DNA from: Betaproteobacteria bacterium
GTDB taxonomy: Bacteria > Pseudomonadota > Gammaproteobacteria > Burkholderiales > SG8-39
Assembly: GCA_012274205.1 (NCBI GenBank)
Contig: JAAOZY010000341.1
Coordinates: forward strand, 1-7,061
DNA: 7,061 nt
Reading direction: 5' to 3'
Shown here: in pieces, positions 4,365 through 7,061 of the stretch
Layout: every line of letters starts with the position of its first letter
Position numbering within the stretch: the stretch's first letter is position 1
The notes under the pieces: model-generated
What the model was told of the DNA's origin: nothing
Databases searched by the model: none
What the model saw: the letters and a program-made list of their open reading frames with translations, nothing else
Program-made: the position numbers and the translations under genes

Positions 4365-5546
4365 GTGCCAGGATCGCTCGAACTGGCGTCCCTGTTTCTC
4401 CTGCTGATCGGGATCGGCCTTGCGTTTTCCGATATTCGCCTGTCGGGCTGGGTGCTGGGCTGGATATTGCTGTCCGGAGCCCTGCTGGTGCAATGGTTTC
4501 GCAGCGTTCTGAGCTACAGCCTGGAGCGCGGCAGCGCCGACGCCGAGATTTATCAGATCGCCGACGACTGGATGGGGCTGGGCTTCTCCCTGCTCATCGT
4601 GGCCTCGATGTACATGATGCGCGAGGTGCTGGCGCGGCACAGTCTGGCCGAAGAGCGGGTGCGCGTGGTCAGCGCCGCCGCGCAGGACGCGCTGGTGATG
4701 ATGGATAACCGCGGCAGGATCGCGTTCTGGAATGAAGCGGGCCAGAGGATATTCGGCTACTCCGAGGCCGAAGCGCGCGGAAAGATGCTGCATGAGCTGA
4801 TCATCCCGGAGCGCGAGCGCGCCGCGTTCGAGCGAAACTTCATCGATTTCAGGAAGACCGGCCAGGGGCCGGTCATCGGCAAGACGCTGGAGCTCGCCGG
4901 CCTGCGCAAGGGCGGCGCGGAAATCGTCACCGAAGTTTCGATTTCCGGCGTGAGCGTCGACTCCAAGTGGCATGCAGTCTGTATTTTCCGCGACATCACC
5001 GAGCGCAAGCGCGCCGCGCAGATGCTGGAACTCGAATACGCGGTGGCGCGCTGCCTCGATGGCGCGGACAACACCGCGGAGGCGCTGGCGGCGGTGCTGC
5101 GCGCGGTGTGCCAGACGCTGAATTGGGATTGCGGCCGCTTCCTGCTGGTGGATGAGCCGGCCGGCGTGCTGCGTCCGCTCGAGTACTGGAGCGTGCCGGA
5201 TGCGGCGGTGCAGGGCTTTCTCGACGCCGCGCGTGGGTTCACCTACGCGCCCGGCGTCGGCATGGCCGGAAAGGCGTGGCAGTCGGGGCAGCCGCTGTGG
5301 ATCGCGGACGTCGCCAAGGACGCGCGCGCGCTGACCTCCATCCTCAAAGCCGAGTCCGGCGTGCGCAGCGCCTTCGTTTTTCCGGCGAAAGCCGAGGGCC
5401 GGACCATCGGCGTGTTCGCCTTCAACAGCCGCGACCTGCGCGAGCCCGATCCGCAGCTGCTCGCGGCGATGCGAACGATCGGTGGCCAGGTCGGCGGTTT
5501 CCTGCAGCGCATGCGCGGCAAAGACGCGTACACCGTAGTCCAATAA
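4365..5546 (+). CDS. Membrane-anchored PAS-GAF sensor protein
   Basis: The 393-residue product begins with hydrophobic segments at about 5-22 and 28-45, and a further one at 68-86, so it is probably anchored in the inner membrane. A PAS domain follows (about 97-215), with AQDALVMMDNRGRIAFWNEA and IFGYSEAEARGK, closing with FRDITERKRA. A GAF domain occupies about 225-382, with GVGMAGKAWQSGQPLWIADV, SAFVFPAKAEGRTIGVFAF and a final helix. PAS and GAF domains bind small ligands or cofactors and pass signals to an output domain. Here the protein ends shortly after the GAF domain. There is no kinase, GGDEF, EAL or HTH module, and none is encoded next on this strand. It may act by protein-protein contact or be a shortened relative of a sensor kinase. 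The start is GTG 4365: GGGA at 4353-4356 serves as ribosome binding site, and the open frame upstream to 4263 has no standard start codon. Ligand and partner are unknown. Confidence 0.88.
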   Translation: MPGSLELASLFLLLIGIGLAFSDIRLSGWVLGWILLSGALLVQWFRSVLSYSLERGSADAEIYQIADDWMGLGFSLLIVASMYMMREVLARHSLAEERVRVVSAAAQDALVMMDNRGRIAFWNEAGQRIFGYSEAEARGKMLHELIIPERERAAFERNFIDFRKTGQGPVIGKTLELAGLRKGGAEIVTEVSISGVSVDSKWHAVCIFRDITERKRAAQMLELEYAVARCLDGADNTAEALAAVLRAVCQTLNWDCGRFLLVDEPAGVLRPLEYWSVPDAAVQGFLDAARGFTYAPGVGMAGKAWQSGQPLWIADVAKDARALTSILKAESGVRSAFVFPAKAEGRTIGVFAFNSRDLREPDPQLLAAMRTIGGQVGGFLQRMRGKDAYTVVQ

Positions 5547-5559
5547 GAGTTTATTTCAA

Positions 5560-5583
5560 TATGAGGGGATACCTCCCCTCATA
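5560..5583. terminator. Hairpin after the PAS-GAF gene
   Basis: TATGAGGGG and CCCCTCATA form a perfect nine-pair stem with loop ATACCT, 13 bases after the PAS-GAF stop. No clear T run follows on the plus strand; on the minus strand the following bases are T- and A-rich. It may help terminate transcription in either direction between the convergent genes. Confidence 0.5.
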
Positions 5584-5597
5584 CTCCCCTATATAGG

Positions 5598-5622
5598 CGT
5601 TGCAAAATTTCATTTTGCAACG
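5598..5622. terminator. Hairpin after gshA (convergent side)
   Basis: CGTTGCAAAAT and ATTTTGCAACG form a perfect eleven-pair stem with the three-base loop TTC. It lies 60 bases beyond the gshA stop on the minus strand and directly next to a ten-base palindrome CCTATATAGG (5588-5597). There is no separate T tract. A role as bidirectional terminator or as a transcript-end stabiliser is likely from position. Confidence 0.5.
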
Positions 5623-5682
5623 GGTTCTAAGACTTCTGCTCGACTGCGCAGGCACGCTTTCCCGCCGCTTCGCACTCTCGCC

Positions 5683-7061
5683 TCAGTTCTGCTCCCGCAG
5701 CTGCGCGCCGCTGAGCAGATCGCGCGCAAGATATTGCCGGCGGTAGGTTTCGAACGGCACACTGTCGGCCGCCTCCATTCTTTGCTGCGCAGCGAGCGAT
5801 TCCTCGGCCATGCGCGCAAAGCGCGCATCGACCTCGGCCGACAGGGGCAGGGCCTGCAAGGTGCGCCGGTGCTGCTCCGACTGCGCCAGGGCGAAGCCCA
5901 GATAGGACTTGTCCTCGCTGCGGCCGATGTCCGCAAGCATGCGGGCTGAACGTGTAACCGAGGGATCGGCGAGGGCGGCACGCGCCGCTGCCAGGGCGTC
6001 GCGGTGCGCGCTGCCGCCGTGGGCGCGATCGAGAGCGGCCGCGATCGGCTCGCAATCCTCGAGCAGGCCGCTGCCCCATTCGGCGAGCGCGATGTTCTCG
6101 CCCTTCCTCATCAGGCGCAGATCGGCGTCGCGCCCGTGCTCTGCAACTTCATGCTGATTGTAGGACATCGCCGCAATCTCCTCCGGGGTGTCCGGTGGAC
6201 TGTCGTGCAACAGGCAGTGCAGCAGGAAAATATCGAGAAAGCGCATGGTGTCGGCGGCGATGCCGATGGGACAGAACGGATCGTTGTCCATGCAGCGCAC
6301 CTCGATGTACTCGACGCCATGCTCGCCCAGCAGGTACAGCGGCCGCTCGCCTGAGCGAAAGCGGGGTTTGGGCCGGATGGTGCCGTAGAACTCGTTCTCG
6401 ATTTGCAACAGCGTGGTGCCGAGCTGGCGGTAATTCTCGCCGTCGCGCAGGCCGATCGCTTCGTACGGCGGGTAAGGCCTGGTCAGCGCCGCGTTCAGCG
6501 ATTCGGCATAGCTCTTCAGGCTGTTGAAGCTCACCGCGAGCGAGGATTGCGCATCGCTTTGGTAGCCTAGCGGACCCATGCGCAGCGAGGTGGCGCCCGG
6601 CAGGTACAGCGTGCCCGCGTTGAGTTCCTGCAATCCGTGCTTGTGCCCGGCGACGAAACTGCGGCATACCGTGGGCGAGGCGCCAAACAGATAGAGCAAC
6701 AGCCAGGAATGGCGCCTGAAGTTGCGGATGAGGTGAAAATAGGCGCTGGTGCGGTAGGCGTCAACCGTGCCGCCGGAGGAGGTGGCGCGCTGCAACAGCG
6801 GCCACGCCGCCTCGGGCATGGAGAAGTTGTAGTGCACGCCGGAGATGGTCTGCATGCGCCTGCCGTAGCGGTGCGCCAGGCCCTGCCGGTAAATGGTCTT
6901 GGCGCGTCCCAGGTTGGACTTGCCGTAGCGGCCGAGCGGAATCTTGTCGTCCTCCGGCAGTCCGCAGGGCATGCTGGTGCACCAGAGCAGTTCCGTGCCC
7001 ACATGGCGGTAGACGATCTGGTGAATCTCGGTGAGTTCGGCCAGGCAGGCTTCCACTTTCG
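5683..7061 (-). CDS. gshA: Glutamate-cysteine ligase, E. coli type (N-terminus beyond window)
   Basis: The frame is open through the right edge and ends at TCA 5685-5683 (TGA on the minus strand). About 458 residues are visible. They align from memory with E. coli GshA along their length: LWCTSMPCGLPED with GRYGKSNLGRAKTIYRQGL, MQTISGVHYNFSMPE, SAYFHLIRNFRRHSW, YLFGASP, YLPGATSLRMG, LLQIENEFYGTIRPK, GVEYIEVRCMDNDPFCPIGI, and a final ADSVPFETYRR region. The enzyme makes gamma-glutamylcysteine from glutamate, cysteine and ATP, the first and rate-limiting step of glutathione synthesis, in the cytosol. Roughly 75 N-terminal residues, including the first substrate and metal-binding glutamates, lie outside the window. 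The apparent GTG at 7056-7054 is internal and should not be taken as start. The full length would be near the 518 residues of the E. coli enzyme. Confidence 0.95.
   Translation of the reverse strand, partial: KVEACLAELTEIHQIVYRHVGTELLWCTSMPCGLPEDDKIPLGRYGKSNLGRAKTIYRQGLAHRYGRRMQTISGVHYNFSMPEAAWPLLQRATSSGGTVDAYRTSAYFHLIRNFRRHSWLLLYLFGASPTVCRSFVAGHKHGLQELNAGTLYLPGATSLRMGPLGYQSDAQSSLAVSFNSLKSYAESLNAALTRPYPPYEAIGLRDGENYRQLGTTLLQIENEFYGTIRPKPRFRSGERPLYLLGEHGVEYIEVRCMDNDPFCPIGIAADTMRFLDIFLLHCLLHDSPPDTPEEIAAMSYNQHEVAEHGRDADLRLMRKGENIALAEWGSGLLEDCEPIAAALDRAHGGSAHRDALAAARAALADPSVTRSARMLADIGRSEDKSYLGFALAQSEQHRRTLQALPLSAEVDARFARMAEESLAAQQRMEAADSVPFETYRRQYLARDLLSGAQLREQN

Noticed and set aside
4308..5543. 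Minus-strand 411-codon frame opposite the PAS-GAF gene
   Set aside because: It is longer than the real gene but rich in Arg, His, Ala and Gln with no recognisable domain. It is a shadow produced by G+C-rich codons of the true plus-strand gene.
1..7061. CRISPR array, insertion sequence or rRNA
   Set aside because: No regularly spaced repeats, transposase-like frame with terminal inverted repeats, or rRNA segments were seen on either strand.

Overview
The window looks like a high-G+C proteobacterial chromosome, probably beta- or gammaproteobacterial. The evidence is a tRNA-Ala(GGC)/tRNA-Glu(UUC) pair with encoded CCA ends, an E. coli-type glutamate-cysteine ligase, a CoA-pyrophosphatase-type Nudix gene and a DHCW-motif cupin. 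The chromosomal part is very G+C rich (43 of 60 bases in 2101-2160). The far left is much poorer (27 of 60 in 61-120), which suggests acquired DNA.

Positions 1 to about 1909 read as the distal end of a genomic island integrated into a tRNA-Ala(GGC) gene. It holds the last codons of an upstream gene, a short receiver-like protein gene (33-692), and, buried in another frame of that gene, the C-terminal end of a caspase-like (peptidase C14) protein without its catalytic residues (391-636). A zinc-binding HNH-like protein (694-1407) follows. Then come about 450 bases of apparently non-coding DNA with small repeats, dyads and a possible promoter. The island ends at 1861-1909 with an exact-looking 3' portion of tRNA-Ala(GGC), from the anticodon stem to CCA, with no 5' half. 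This is the expected product of tyrosine-recombinase integration into a tRNA gene. The intact tRNA-Ala and the integrase would lie at the other end, outside the window. The island genes resemble remnants of prokaryotic conflict or anti-phage cargo that has been recombined.

From 1948 the ordinary chromosome resumes. A complete tRNA-Glu(UUC) is followed after only four bases by a D-2-hydroxyacid dehydrogenase gene (2028-2978), and then by a Nudix hydrolase (3011-3637), probably on one transcript. Converging on them is a minus-strand pair: a 29-residue signal-peptide-like small protein with a strong ribosome binding site (4014-4103), then a DHCW-motif cupin (3660-3989).

Divergent from that pair, a sigma70-like promoter (4237-4266) precedes a membrane-anchored PAS-GAF sensor protein without a recognisable output domain (4365-5546). 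A compact cluster of three palindromes (5560-5622) separates it from the convergent gshA gene, whose N-terminal part runs off the right edge of the window. The strongest observations are the tRNA-Ala attachment site, the receiver/caspase composite locus, and the dehydrogenase start codon abutting tRNA-Glu.
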